NCBI GenBank assembly: GCA_900544555.1
Contig: UQWD01000025.1
Location: 1-28,024, forward strand
Source: an uncultured Eubacteriales bacterium
GTDB lineage: Bacteria > Bacillota > Clostridia > Christensenellales > CAG-138
Reading direction: 5' to 3'
Length of the DNA stretch: 28,024 nt
In this document: one piece after another, positions 7,745-15,086 of the stretch
Position numbering within the stretch: position 1 is the stretch's first letter
How the letters are laid out: every line of letters begins with the position of its first letter
The notes under the pieces: model-generated
The model's database searches: none
Told to the model about the DNA's origin: nothing
Seen by the model: the letters and a program-made list of their open reading frames with translations, nothing else
Position numbers and translations under genes: made by a program

Positions 7745-8517
7745 AAAAGGGGCTGCGTATAGACCGTTTATCCTACGCGTACTCAAACGCGCAAATCCTT
7801 AGCGACATATCGTTTGACATGGGGCCAGGGCGTTTGCTTGGGATTCTCGGTCCAAACGGCAGCGGAAAAACAACGCTTCTCCGCTGTCTGAGCGGTTTTT
7901 GCCGGGTAGAACAGGGTATGATAACGCTCAATGGCAGGGATATTAGCGCGTATTCGGCAAAAGAGCTGTCGCGCAGCATGGCGCTGGTGCCTCAGCATGC
8001 GCTGATGGAGTTTGATTTTACCGTCCGCGATATCGTACTGATGGGCCGCCATCCGCACCATACCTTGTTTGAACCGGATTCACAGGATGATTATAAGCGT
8101 GTTGATGCGGCGATGGAACGTACGGGAATATCCCTCTTGGCGGATCGGTCCGTGTTAACGCTTTCAGGGGGCGAATGGCAGCGTACCATTATTTCCCGGG
8201 CAATCTGCCAGCAATCCGACATTCTTCTTTTAGATGAGCCGGTTTCGAATTTGGATATCAGGTATCAAATAGAGATACTTAATTTAGTTCGAGGCCTGTG
8301 CAGGCGTGAAGGCGTTATGGCGATTGCGGTGTTGCATGATATGAACCTCGCGTCCCATTACTGCGATGATCTGGCGCTGATTCATAACGGAGCGGTTTTT
8401 GCGTACGGCAGGCCTGAACAAGTGATAACGCCTGAGCGCATCAGGGATGTGTTTGGGATTAATGTGCGGGTGCGCGAGGAGTATGGCAGGCCGTTTGTGA
8501 TACCGGAATATTATTGA
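7741..8517 (+). CDS. btuD: Corrinoid ABC transporter ATP-binding protein
   Basis: This 258-residue ABC ATPase starts at ATG 7741 inside the btuC stop codon (ATGA overlap); a longer in-frame start at 7609 would lie deep inside btuC and is rejected. Domain elements are in order: A-loop region SYAYSNAQIL, Walker A GPNGSGKT (37-44), Q-loop Gln85, signature LSGGE (141-145), Walker B ILLLDEP (161-167), D-loop SNLD and H-loop His199. The layout is that of FepC/BtuD-type importers. It powers corrinoid import with BtuF and BtuC. Specificity rests on the upstream riboswitch; by sequence alone it could also serve iron chelates. Confidence 0.92.
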   Translation: MKKGLRIDRLSYAYSNAQILSDISFDMGPGRLLGILGPNGSGKTTLLRCLSGFCRVEQGMITLNGRDISAYSAKELSRSMALVPQHALMEFDFTVRDIVLMGRHPHHTLFEPDSQDDYKRVDAAMERTGISLLADRSVLTLSGGEWQRTIISRAICQQSDILLLDEPVSNLDIRYQIEILNLVRGLCRREGVMAIAVLHDMNLASHYCDDLALIHNGAVFAYGRPEQVITPERIRDVFGINVRVREEYGRPFVIPEYY

Positions 8518-8966
8518 TAAGCCGCTATTTGAGGATGTATTACGTACAGGGAAGCCGTGAGCGTGAATTGTAGCAGTAAAAGACGAAGGGCGAGAAACAG
8601 ACCCCGTTCGCGGTGATTATTAGAGTTAATTTTGTTTTTATCTTGATTCAAAGGTCGTTAGCTGATATAATAAAAATGACGGCGTCACAGCAAACTGCTT
8701 TATGTGCGTATACGGTGCGCGTTGCTTATGCGTGGTAATGAGACACTTTGCACCATATAGTTTTGATGCTAATTGGATTGGCGTTAGAATTGTTAAACGG
8801 GTCTGTCCCGGGAGATTGAAACATACGCACTTATAAGCCGCAAATTTTAAGTTTTGGTGGCAACTAAAACTGAAATAGTTTGTTGTGTGTACAACAGCGT
8901 CTGTGGCTACCCATGTAATACAAAAAAATTATAGGAGCTAACGGAGCGGGAGCATTAACTTAAGAT
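8518..8966. other. Intergenic region between btuD and tRNA-Ser
   Basis: No gene is visible in about 450 AT-rich bases. A weak imperfect hairpin (CGAAGGG with CCCCGTTCG, about 8583-8610) followed by T-rich sequence may end the btu transcript. A small hairpin AGTTTT/AAAACT lies near 8850-8871. The inverted repeat TGTTG/CAACA lies near 8881-8896, before the tRNA. Confidence 0.35.
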
Positions 8967-9058
8967 GGAGATGTACCCAAGTGGCTGAAGGGTCCGGATT
9001 CGAAATCCGGTAGGTCGGTTTTGCCGGCGCTAGGGTTCAAATCCCTACATCTCCGCCA
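8967..9058 (+). tRNA. tRNA-Ser (anticodon CGA), CCA encoded
   Basis: The acceptor stem GGAGATG (8967-8973) pairs with CATCTCC (9048-9054), followed by discriminator G and encoded CCA (9056-9058). The anticodon stem CCGGA/TCCGG encloses loop TTCGAAA, giving anticodon CGA (9001-9003), which reads UCG. A long variable arm, typical of serine tRNAs, follows at about 9011-9030. The T-arm is GGG TTCAAAT CCC. Confidence 0.97.
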
Positions 9059-9069
9059 TGAAACTTGCA

Positions 9070-9105
9070 GAAAGAAATCGGTTGCGATGGCAATCGACTT
9101 CTTTC
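9070..9105 (+). terminator. Hairpin after tRNA-Ser
   Basis: GAAAGAA (9070-9076) pairs with TTCTTTC (9099-9105). TTGC (9082-9085) pairs with GCAA (9090-9093), with a few internal mismatches. It lies 11 bases past the tRNA and probably ends its transcript, although the following T-tract is weak. Confidence 0.5.
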
Positions 9106-9121
9106 ATATTAGGTGATAGAA

Positions 9122-9149
9122 TTGCTTTTGTTTGAATAGGTTGTATAAT
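9122..9149 (+). promoter_or_regulatory. Possible sigma-A promoter for the 9201 gene
   Basis: A perfect TATAAT at 9144-9149 is preceded by TTGCTT at 9122-9127 with a 16-base spacer, about 50 bases before the start codon. Confidence 0.5.
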
Positions 9150-9200
9150 GTTATTCAGGGGTATTATTGCGATATTAAGTTGTAGTATAGGGTGAAATTA

Positions 9201-10250
9201 ATGCGAAAGAGCTTACAAGATGTTGCAAACTACTTGAAAGAAATAATGGTACCGGAAACATATGATGCGTATGCTATTAATTCTGCCTATCTCCATGTTT
9301 CCGCAGAAGAGACGATTCGGGAAGGCATTCGTGCGCTCAGGATATTTTTGTGCCGGCTTTATGATGTTTTAATTGCCGAAGGCAACGCCTATGATAATAG
9401 TAAAAAAGTAGCGCATGAATATGAAAACCGCACATCTCTTTCGGTATATTATCCATTTCTACACAACGTAAACACCATGCTGATAAGGATCGGTTATTTT
9501 GGCGTACTTACAGAAAACAAAGATGCTTTGGTCTGTAGCAATGCCATATTCAGTGAAAAGCTATCCGCTTCCAAAAACCTTGAATGCCTGCGCTTTCTGG
9601 TGGATTGCGGTATTTGCATAGATGGTGTGGACACAAATGAGAAAAAGCAGAATATGTTGGATAGCAAATCTATAACCGTTACATATCCAGATAATCCAGC
9701 AATGCTTGTCGGCCTGAAGGTTATGGCAATTGCTGAGACGGATTATCGCACCCTTGTCAATCAAGATGTTTTGTTGCGCTGTGATTATAGGGTATTGAAA
9801 AAAGCTGAAACTGATATTGTCTCCATTGTGCAGGATACAATAAAGCCTTTATCTGCGGATGTGCAGGAGTTTATTCTCAAGTTACATCATCGCTATCTGG
9901 ATAAAGGACTTACCTGCGTTGTAGAAACAAAAGGATTTCATATCTATATCAAATACATGTATAAGCGTAAGGATGTATGGGGGCTTAACGCTTCCTTGAG
10001 CAATGGCTATCATATCAATGCCAAGCCTGTAAAGTTGCAGCAATATACCGACACTGTTGCTGCGTTTTCACCTTCCCTGCGAGAATTAATAGCACAGGGA
10101 TATGGCTGCGGAAGAAAAAGAGCTGAAATCGGGCATTGTGATGGCGGCTGCCGTGGACTTCCCATTTCGCTGGATGATTCTGTTTTAGCGATACAAGACG
10201 ACATTGTGATATGGTTTGATAAGGAGTTGTCATGCTTGCAAGCAAAATAG
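9201..10250 (+). CDS. Conserved-looking cytosolic protein of unknown function with a C-terminal Cys cluster
   Basis: The product is 349 residues from ATG 9201, which follows AGGGTGA at a good distance; a GTG three codons upstream is less likely. No signal peptide or membrane segment is visible. The N-terminal two thirds is mostly helical and contains LHVSAEETIREGIRALRIFL and a run of Val/Ile strands around residue 160. A later segment reads VQEFILKLHHRYLDKGLTCV. Near the C-terminus is YGCGRKRAEIGHCDGGCRG, a C-x10-C-x3-C arrangement that could bind a metal. It is followed by ISLDDSVLAIQDDIVIWFD. I recognise no named domain. It is flanked by its own promoter and a strong terminator, so it is monocistronic. 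Base composition is AT-richer than the core genes nearby. Confidence 0.75.
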   Translation: MRKSLQDVANYLKEIMVPETYDAYAINSAYLHVSAEETIREGIRALRIFLCRLYDVLIAEGNAYDNSKKVAHEYENRTSLSVYYPFLHNVNTMLIRIGYFGVLTENKDALVCSNAIFSEKLSASKNLECLRFLVDCGICIDGVDTNEKKQNMLDSKSITVTYPDNPAMLVGLKVMAIAETDYRTLVNQDVLLRCDYRVLKKAETDIVSIVQDTIKPLSADVQEFILKLHHRYLDKGLTCVVETKGFHIYIKYMYKRKDVWGLNASLSNGYHINAKPVKLQQYTDTVAAFSPSLRELIAQGYGCGRKRAEIGHCDGGCRGLPISLDDSVLAIQDDIVIWFDKELSCLQAK

Positions 10251-10333
10251 TCCACTTATGTAATTATGTATTGATGCATAAAGCTGATTGCTGAAGGCCT
10301 GAATCCGAATATCTAATTCATCACATCCGCCAC

Positions 10334-10370
10334 GTCGCCGCAAGCTTCATATCGCTTGCGGCGACTTTTT
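10334..10370 (+). terminator. Strong rho-independent terminator
   Basis: GTCGCCGCAAGC (10334-10345) is perfectly complementary to GCTTGCGGCGAC (10354-10365), with an 8-base loop and a TTTTT tail. It ends the 9201 gene. GACTTTTTAAAAAGTC (10363-10378) is itself a palindrome, which gives partial function on the other strand. Confidence 0.9.
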
Positions 10371-10406
10371 AAAAAGTCACCGGCTCACTCATTCCGCTGC
10401 GTCTCC

Positions 10407-10427
10407 TCTTGCGCAAAAGGTCACGCT
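10407..10427. repeat. 21-bp direct repeat, copy 1 (with an inverted partner)
   Basis: An exact 21-base sequence (core TTGCGCAAAAGGTCACGC) occurs here and again at 10583-10603. The inverse of its centre, ACCTTTTGCG, is at 10481-10490, between the copies, and can pair with either copy. The surrounding 200 bases are GC-richer than neighbouring intergenic DNA and have no convincing gene. Confidence 0.7.
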
Positions 10428-10582
10428 AGCTGCGGCTGCTCGGTTGTAAACGCCCTCGCAACGCCTGCGCTGCGCTACCAACCTTTTGCGGCCGGGACTT
10501 TGCCAAAAGTGTTCTATTGCGTACTAATCATACAGGCCGCGCAGGAAAACCAGCGGGACTTTCCATGCTGCATCACCTAACG

Positions 10583-10603
10583 TCTTGCGCAAAAGGTCAC
10601 GCT
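10583..10603. repeat. 21-bp direct repeat, copy 2
   Basis: This is an identical copy of 10407-10427, 176 bases downstream. CGGGACTTT also occurs twice in the interval (about 10493 and 10553). Together these suggest a compact repeat element or a structured RNA rather than coding DNA. Confidence 0.7.
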
Positions 10604-10964
10604 TAAATCAGCGTTTTGGATTCATCCCTCAAATAAAACAAGACAGACATAACAACGATATGCTTTTCTAAAACAATACCCCAAATTGGCGTTCTTCCAT
10701 ATTGATAACATTTTATGAAGACATACAATAAATGTCTTAAGATTTATTAAGCATATGCTATTGAAGGTGAACAGGGAAGATGCCCTCGCCCTTATATTAA
10801 TTTGGCAAGCGCAATGGAATATAAACGATGACTTAAGTGTGCGTGTGCCCGTATATACTAATATTACGGTCAAAGCGAGCTAAAAAACTCTTTTGCGATA
10901 GGATAACCAAACGGTTGATGGCAAGTTGTGGCTGTTCTATCACAGCGCATTTTGCGCCTCATAG
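10604..10964. other. AT-rich intergenic region
   Basis: No gene is supported. A perfect small hairpin AAGACAT/ATGTCTT lies at about 10714-10733, without a T-tract. Open frames on both strands have poor starts and compositions. Confidence 0.35.
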
Positions 10965-11387
10965 TCAACAGATATACCGCCTCCGCGCTTTGATATGCAG
11001 GCGAATCATCACGATAAAACCAACGCCCATCACGATATGGGTCCAAACCATGTCGCCGTTGGAGAAGATATACGCGGCGAAAGCAAAGATAAAAGCCCAG
11101 CTTAGTGAAAGTAAACTGCCAATAATCCAAAACCCAAATTTAGTTTTTTGAATCCAGAGCATTATAAACAAAACGGCTATGCCAATTATCAAAGATAGCG
11201 CGGGGTGGATATTCAACAGCTGACTAGCTAAAATACCCGATGTTACGGCAAATATAATACTGTCAAACAATAGAATATTTCCAACAAAAACACATATAAC
11301 GGTAATTATCAATCCAATAATAATACCGATAACATAAAATATGCCCGAGGTAAACAGCGTGGCGAAAAGGGCGCTCACATAAATCAC
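10965..11387 (-). CDS. Small integral membrane protein, unknown
   Basis: This 140-residue protein is very hydrophobic, with about five predicted membrane segments: residues 10-30, 30-50, 55-80, 82-100 and 105-125. It ends in a basic tail, RLHIKARRR. The start follows GGAGTG four bases upstream, and a perfect TATAAT lies on the minus strand at 11405-11400 without a clear -35. The first segments contain alternating Ile/Gly (YVIGIIIGLIITVICVFVGN), common in small uncharacterised membrane proteins. I assign no function. The gene is isolated, in AT-rich surroundings. Confidence 0.6.
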   Translation of the reverse strand: MIYVSALFATLFTSGIFYVIGIIIGLIITVICVFVGNILLFDSIIFAVTSGILASQLLNIHPALSLIIGIAVLFIMLWIQKTKFGFWIIGSLLSLSWAFIFAFAAYIFSNGDMVWTHIVMGVGFIVMIRLHIKARRRYIC

Positions 11388-11853
11388 TCCAATTTTAATA
11401 TTATATAGACAAATAATAACATGTATCGCTTAAACTATCCAGGGGTTGTATAAAAAAGATGGATTATGCCGAGATTTGCAGGAACAATCCGCTATTATGC
11501 TTTAAAAGCGCACGAATTTGGAAACAAATCTTGGAGCCAATGAACATAATTTTAATCAAAATGCCGCAATAAAAATTCGAAGTTCCGAGTTAAGGGCTGT
11601 GTCCGCCGATGTGGATAGAATTGCCTATTATATACGGGGAAGCAATCTATCATACTCATTCAAACAGAGGAATTATCATTTTTACGGAGCTTTAGCTCCT
11701 CAAAATTGACATATATGAATCCTGTCAAAATCGAACCCTTGAGTTAAAATGGGTTTATACGCCATCAAATAATATCTGTATGATTAAAAATCGCTTTGTT
11801 TAATGGAGCAATTTATTATTTTAGGAAATGCGGACGGTTTATAGCGTTAAACG
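11388..11853. other. AT-rich intergenic region
   Basis: Apart from the -10 element of the upstream membrane-protein gene, nothing convincing is seen. A 63-codon plus-strand frame (11518-11709) lacks a ribosome binding site and resembles no family I know. Confidence 0.35.
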
Positions 11854-11880
11854 AAAAAACCCCCGGCTCCTTGCCGGGGG
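11854..11880 (-). terminator. Rho-independent terminator of gdhA
   Basis: CCCCCGGC (11860-11867) pairs with GCCGGGGG (11873-11880) around a 5-base loop. On the minus strand it is followed by six T residues. It lies just past the gdhA stop codon. Confidence 0.92.
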
Positions 11881-11905
11881 AATGATAGGCAAAGTACCTG
11901 TTGCC

Positions 11906-13252
11906 TTATACAAGCCCTTGGGAAATCATAGCGTCGGCCACTTTCTTGAAGCCCGCGATATTTGCGCCGGCGACCAGGTTGTAGCCCAGGCCGTATTCCT
12001 CGGCAGCCTCAGCGGAGGCCTTATGGATATTGCTCATGATATTCTTGAGCTTGGAATCAACCTCTTCCTCGCTCCAGCTATAGCGCATGGAGTTTTGGCT
12101 CATCTCAAGCGCGGAGGTGGCTACGCCGCCGGCGTTAACAGCCTTGGAGGGTGCCACTACAAGGCCCTGTGCCTGAAGGTACGCGAGCGCGTCGTTCGTG
12201 GTGGGCATATTGGAAACTTCAATATAGTATTTTACACCGTTTGCGACGATTTCCTGAGCTTCTTTCATATGAACCTCGTTTTGCATCGCGCAGGGCATAA
12301 CCACGTCGACCTTGCGGCCCCACGGCTTCTGACCGGCGAAGAACTCAACCCCGAATTTATCGGCATAGTCTTTCACTTTGTTTCGGCCGGATGCGCGCAT
12401 GGTAAGGAGATAGTTGATCTTTTCTTCTGTTACAACGCCGTCGGGATCGTAAACGTAACCATCCGGCCCGGAAAGCGTGACGACCTTGCCGCCAAGCTCG
12501 GTGACCTTTTTAGATACGCCCCATGCTACGTTGCCAAAGCCGGATATCGCAAAGGTTTTATCCTTGATGCTGTCGTTTTGGTGCTTAAACACCTCTTCTA
12601 CATAATAAACGGCGCCGTATCCGGTAGCTTCCGGGCGGATAAGGCTGCCGCCGAACGAAAGCCCCTTGCCGGTTAGCACGCCGTTCTCGTAAGCGCCTCG
12701 AATCCTTTTATACTGGCCGAACAAATAGCCGATTTCCCTGCCGCCTACGCCGATATCACCCGCTGGAACATCCACGTTTGGGCCGATATGCCTATAAAGC
12801 TCGGTCATAAAAGCCTGGCAGAAGCGCATCACTTCGCCGTCGCTCTTGCCGGTGGGATCAAAATCCGAACCGCCCTTTCCTCCGCCAATGGGCAGGGAGG
12901 TGAGGCTGTTTTTGAACGTTTGCTCAAAGCCCAGGAATTTCATAACGCTCAGGTTAACATGAGGGGCAAAGCGCAGGCCGCCTTTGTACGGCCCAATCGC
13001 GCTGTTAAACTGTACTCTGTAGCCGCGGTTGACCTGCGTTTGGCCATTATCGTCTTCCCAGGTGACGCGGAAGGAAATTGAACGCTCAGGCTCAACCATC
13101 CTCTCAAGAAGTGCCATTTTCTGATATTCGGGATGTTTGTCTACAACAACCTCTAGGGATTTAAAAACCTCTTCTACCGTTTGCAGAAACTCAGGCTCGT
13201 TAGCGTCGCGCTTTTTGACCTTGTCAAGAACCTGCTCGATGTATGCGTTCAT
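11906..13252 (-). CDS. gdhA: Glutamate dehydrogenase (hexameric, probably NADP-specific)
   Basis: The 448-residue product has the length of the classic hexameric enzyme, which interconverts 2-oxoglutarate plus ammonia and glutamate. The start at 13252 (MNAYIEQVLDKV) follows GGAGG; a longer in-frame start at 13354 would begin inside the promoter and is rejected. Visible features are the substrate-site GPYKGGLRF (Lys90), the catalytic PIGGGKGGSDFDP (Lys126), PAGDIGVGGREIG (Asp166), and a Rossmann fold with SGFGNVAWG near residue 240. The PTGKSDGEVMRFCQ segment fits NADP-type enzymes of small-subunit class I. It is monocistronic, with its own consensus promoter and terminator, and likely works in ammonium assimilation or glutamate catabolism. 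Confidence 0.95.
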   Translation of the reverse strand: MNAYIEQVLDKVKKRDANEPEFLQTVEEVFKSLEVVVDKHPEYQKMALLERMVEPERSISFRVTWEDDNGQTQVNRGYRVQFNSAIGPYKGGLRFAPHVNLSVMKFLGFEQTFKNSLTSLPIGGGKGGSDFDPTGKSDGEVMRFCQAFMTELYRHIGPNVDVPAGDIGVGGREIGYLFGQYKRIRGAYENGVLTGKGLSFGGSLIRPEATGYGAVYYVEEVFKHQNDSIKDKTFAISGFGNVAWGVSKKVTELGGKVVTLSGPDGYVYDPDGVVTEEKINYLLTMRASGRNKVKDYADKFGVEFFAGQKPWGRKVDVVMPCAMQNEVHMKEAQEIVANGVKYYIEVSNMPTTNDALAYLQAQGLVVAPSKAVNAGGVATSALEMSQNSMRYSWSEEEVDSKLKNIMSNIHKASAEAAEEYGLGYNLVAGANIAGFKKVADAMISQGLV

Positions 13253-13325
13253 GAAAAAACCTCCACATGATTTTCTTTTAGCTGAGGGCAGGAGGCTAAA
13301 AACCGCCATCCCTCGCCGCACCCCT

Positions 13326-13354
13326 ATCATAGACCCGCGATTTGGCGATGTCAA
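13326..13354 (-). promoter_or_regulatory. Consensus sigma-A promoter of gdhA
   Basis: On the minus strand, TTGACA (13354-13349), a 17-base spacer and TATGAT (13331-13326) lie about 75 bases before the gdhA start codon. The -35 is perfect and the -10 matches at five of six positions. A short imperfect hairpin (GAGGG/CCCTC) can form in the leader. Confidence 0.85.
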
Positions 13355-13422
13355 TACATATTATGAATAAATCCCGCCGATATTACGATTATATACATAT
13401 TGCCGAATAAATTATATTTTAC

Positions 13423-13447
13423 TAAAAATAAAGCTCGCGCGGGCTTT
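13423..13447 (-). terminator. Terminator after spoIIP
   Basis: AAAGCTC (13430-13436) pairs with GGGCTTT (13441-13447), including one G-T pair. On the minus strand it is followed by TATTTTTAG. It lies about 220 bases beyond the spoIIP stop and separates spoIIP from gdhA. Confidence 0.6.
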
Positions 13448-13667
13448 TCAATTAACTGGATATGAATGCTTAAACGTCAAAAACTGCATAATATGCAACA
13501 TGCGCGCATTCGGTTTGCGGCGCTTTTAGATTCAATATCCGAACGGAGTTTATTCGACGTTGTAAATTGGGCAGGATAGCCGTATATGCGCATGCCGCGG
13601 TGTTTTTACTCTCCAAATGGGCAGATATATTTTTGATATTCATGCAAATTTAGAAAAATTTCGCGCA

Positions 13668-14696
13668 TTATGGCGTTAGCGGCAGCATGGAAGGAACGCC
13701 GGATTCTTGTGGGCTGCCGGCGACATGCGCGATGGCTTCAGCCAAATACTCCACCGCGTTAAGCGATTCTTCCAGCGTATTGGCGTTATGGCCTACCTCT
13801 ATCAAGAGGCACTGATTGGTGATATGCTGATTGTATCGCCCGGTTTTCACACGAATGTTACGCATAAGTTTGCCGTTTATACCGAGCATATACTCGGTAA
13901 GGCTTTTCGCAAGCGCATAATTGGATTGGAAATCCGGCATTTTTCCGAAGCCTGTACCCGTTGCGCCCTCCCCGGTGCCGACGACGAACATCATACGGGC
14001 GACTCGTTTACCATCGATTACAACATAATCCGTATTTTCACGCCCCTTAGTATCATAAGCGTCGCGATGAACGTCAATGAACATGGTGATGGATGGATAT
14101 TTGCTTTTATACTTCTCCATCGTCTTTACCGAGCGCGAATACGCTGTGGACAGCTTAGGAGGTTCGTGATCCGTGATATCGTGAATAACGGATATTCCAT
14201 ATTTCTCTGAAAGGAGCGTCGCCAGCTTTTCCCCGACCGTAACAATATTGCGCGTATTATCATCCGTCCGCCAATCGCCCTTTTCGTCGTAGGAATATTT
14301 GTCTGTCTGCGTATACGCTTCGGTAGTATGCGTATGGTAAATGAGAATGCGCGGTTCTTTTCCCTCAAGGTTGATGCTGGTTTTCGGCGGTATGGAGTTG
14401 TTTAAAAGCTCAATGCGTATCTTTTCGCCAACACCTTCATCAATATCGACCAATTCGATTTTTACCGGCGGCTCTGTTTTCTCCGCCGCATTTTTGCCCG
14501 AGCCGTTTAAAAAGGGCATTTGCAGGCGTAGCAGCGCGTCGCCAACCGTGGAAATTGGATTTGACGAGAGGCTGAAAAATAAAAACAAAGAACCTGCGCA
14601 TAAAAGCATACAGAGCGCCGCGCAGGCGCGGGCCCGTATGAGCTTTGAAGCCTTTTTGCCGTTGGTCAGGCGGGGTTTTTCGTTGTTGTATGTCAT
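13668..14696 (-). CDS. spoIIP: Stage II sporulation protein P (peptidoglycan amidase/endopeptidase)
   Basis: SpoIIP works with SpoIID and SpoIIM to thin septal peptidoglycan and drive engulfment of the forespore. This 342-residue protein has a cytoplasmic N-terminus, one membrane segment (about 21-45) and an extracytoplasmic amidase-3-like domain. Its expected residues are visible: ILIYHTHTTEAY (His121, Glu126), FIDVHRDA (His210), and LLIEVGHNANTLEESLNAV (Glu300) near the end. VGTGEG and the NIRVKTGRYNQH segment are also typical. The start follows GGAGG at about ten bases. It lies downstream of gpr and a Na/Pi-type transporter gene. In many Bacilli, gpr and spoIIP are adjacent, so the interruption is notable. 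Confidence 0.93.
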   Translation of the reverse strand: MTYNNEKPRLTNGKKASKLIRARACAALCMLLCAGSLFLFFSLSSNPISTVGDALLRLQMPFLNGSGKNAAEKTEPPVKIELVDIDEGVGEKIRIELLNNSIPPKTSINLEGKEPRILIYHTHTTEAYTQTDKYSYDEKGDWRTDDNTRNIVTVGEKLATLLSEKYGISVIHDITDHEPPKLSTAYSRSVKTMEKYKSKYPSITMFIDVHRDAYDTKGRENTDYVVIDGKRVARMMFVVGTGEGATGTGFGKMPDFQSNYALAKSLTEYMLGINGKLMRNIRVKTGRYNQHITNQCLLIEVGHNANTLEESLNAVEYLAEAIAHVAGSPQESGVPSMLPLTP

Positions 14697-15020
14697 GGCT
14701 GGTTTTCCTCCCTGATATATGTATGCCGTTGAATAAGGTAATTAGAAGCTAAAGGAGAGCGGTCAATAAAACGAAAACCTCGCTCATTGGTGGCCGTATC
14801 ACTGTGTTTAACGAAATATACTCAGCCGGGATGTGTTCACATGTTTCTTAAAAACTTGAAATCGTTGCGCTAGAAGCAGGCTGCCAAAAACATTTTTAAT
14901 TCCAGTATAACGCCTTCCGCCATTGTGTTTTTTCATATATCATTTTAGATATGATGCTGCGAAGGTCGCTTGATGATGTTCGGCAGGTCGCATAATATAA
15001 AACAAAAACAGACAATACAA

Positions 15021-15059
15021 GGATGGAAAGGCTGGATTCCCAGCCTTTCCATCCTTTTT
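15021..15059. terminator. Strong hairpin terminator between the transporter gene and spoIIP
   Basis: GGATGGAAAGGCTGG (15021-15035) is perfectly complementary to 15040-15054. TTTTT follows on the plus strand, and a looser T-rich stretch follows on the minus strand. Its position just past the minus-strand transporter stop suggests it ends that transcript, so spoIIP probably has its own promoter. Confidence 0.8.
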
Positions 15060-15086
15060 GCCGCGCTTTGAAAACGTGCCGAATGC

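Noticed and set aside
8551..8580. GGGAAGCCGTGAGCGTGAAT as a second cobalamin-riboswitch piece
   Set aside because: There is no B12 box or P1 stem, and it follows the operon rather than preceding a gene.
10321..10333. Short similarity to the tRNA-Ser 3' end (CACATCCGCCAC), as an att site
   Set aside because: The match is too short and imperfect, and no integrase gene is nearby.
11828..12676. Long plus-strand open frame (282 codons) opposite gdhA
   Set aside because: It begins in the gdhA terminator and runs antisense to an unmistakable glutamate dehydrogenase.
13253..13354. N-terminal extension of gdhA
   Set aside because: It would begin at the consensus promoter; the GGAGG-preceded ATG at 13252 gives the standard 448-residue length.
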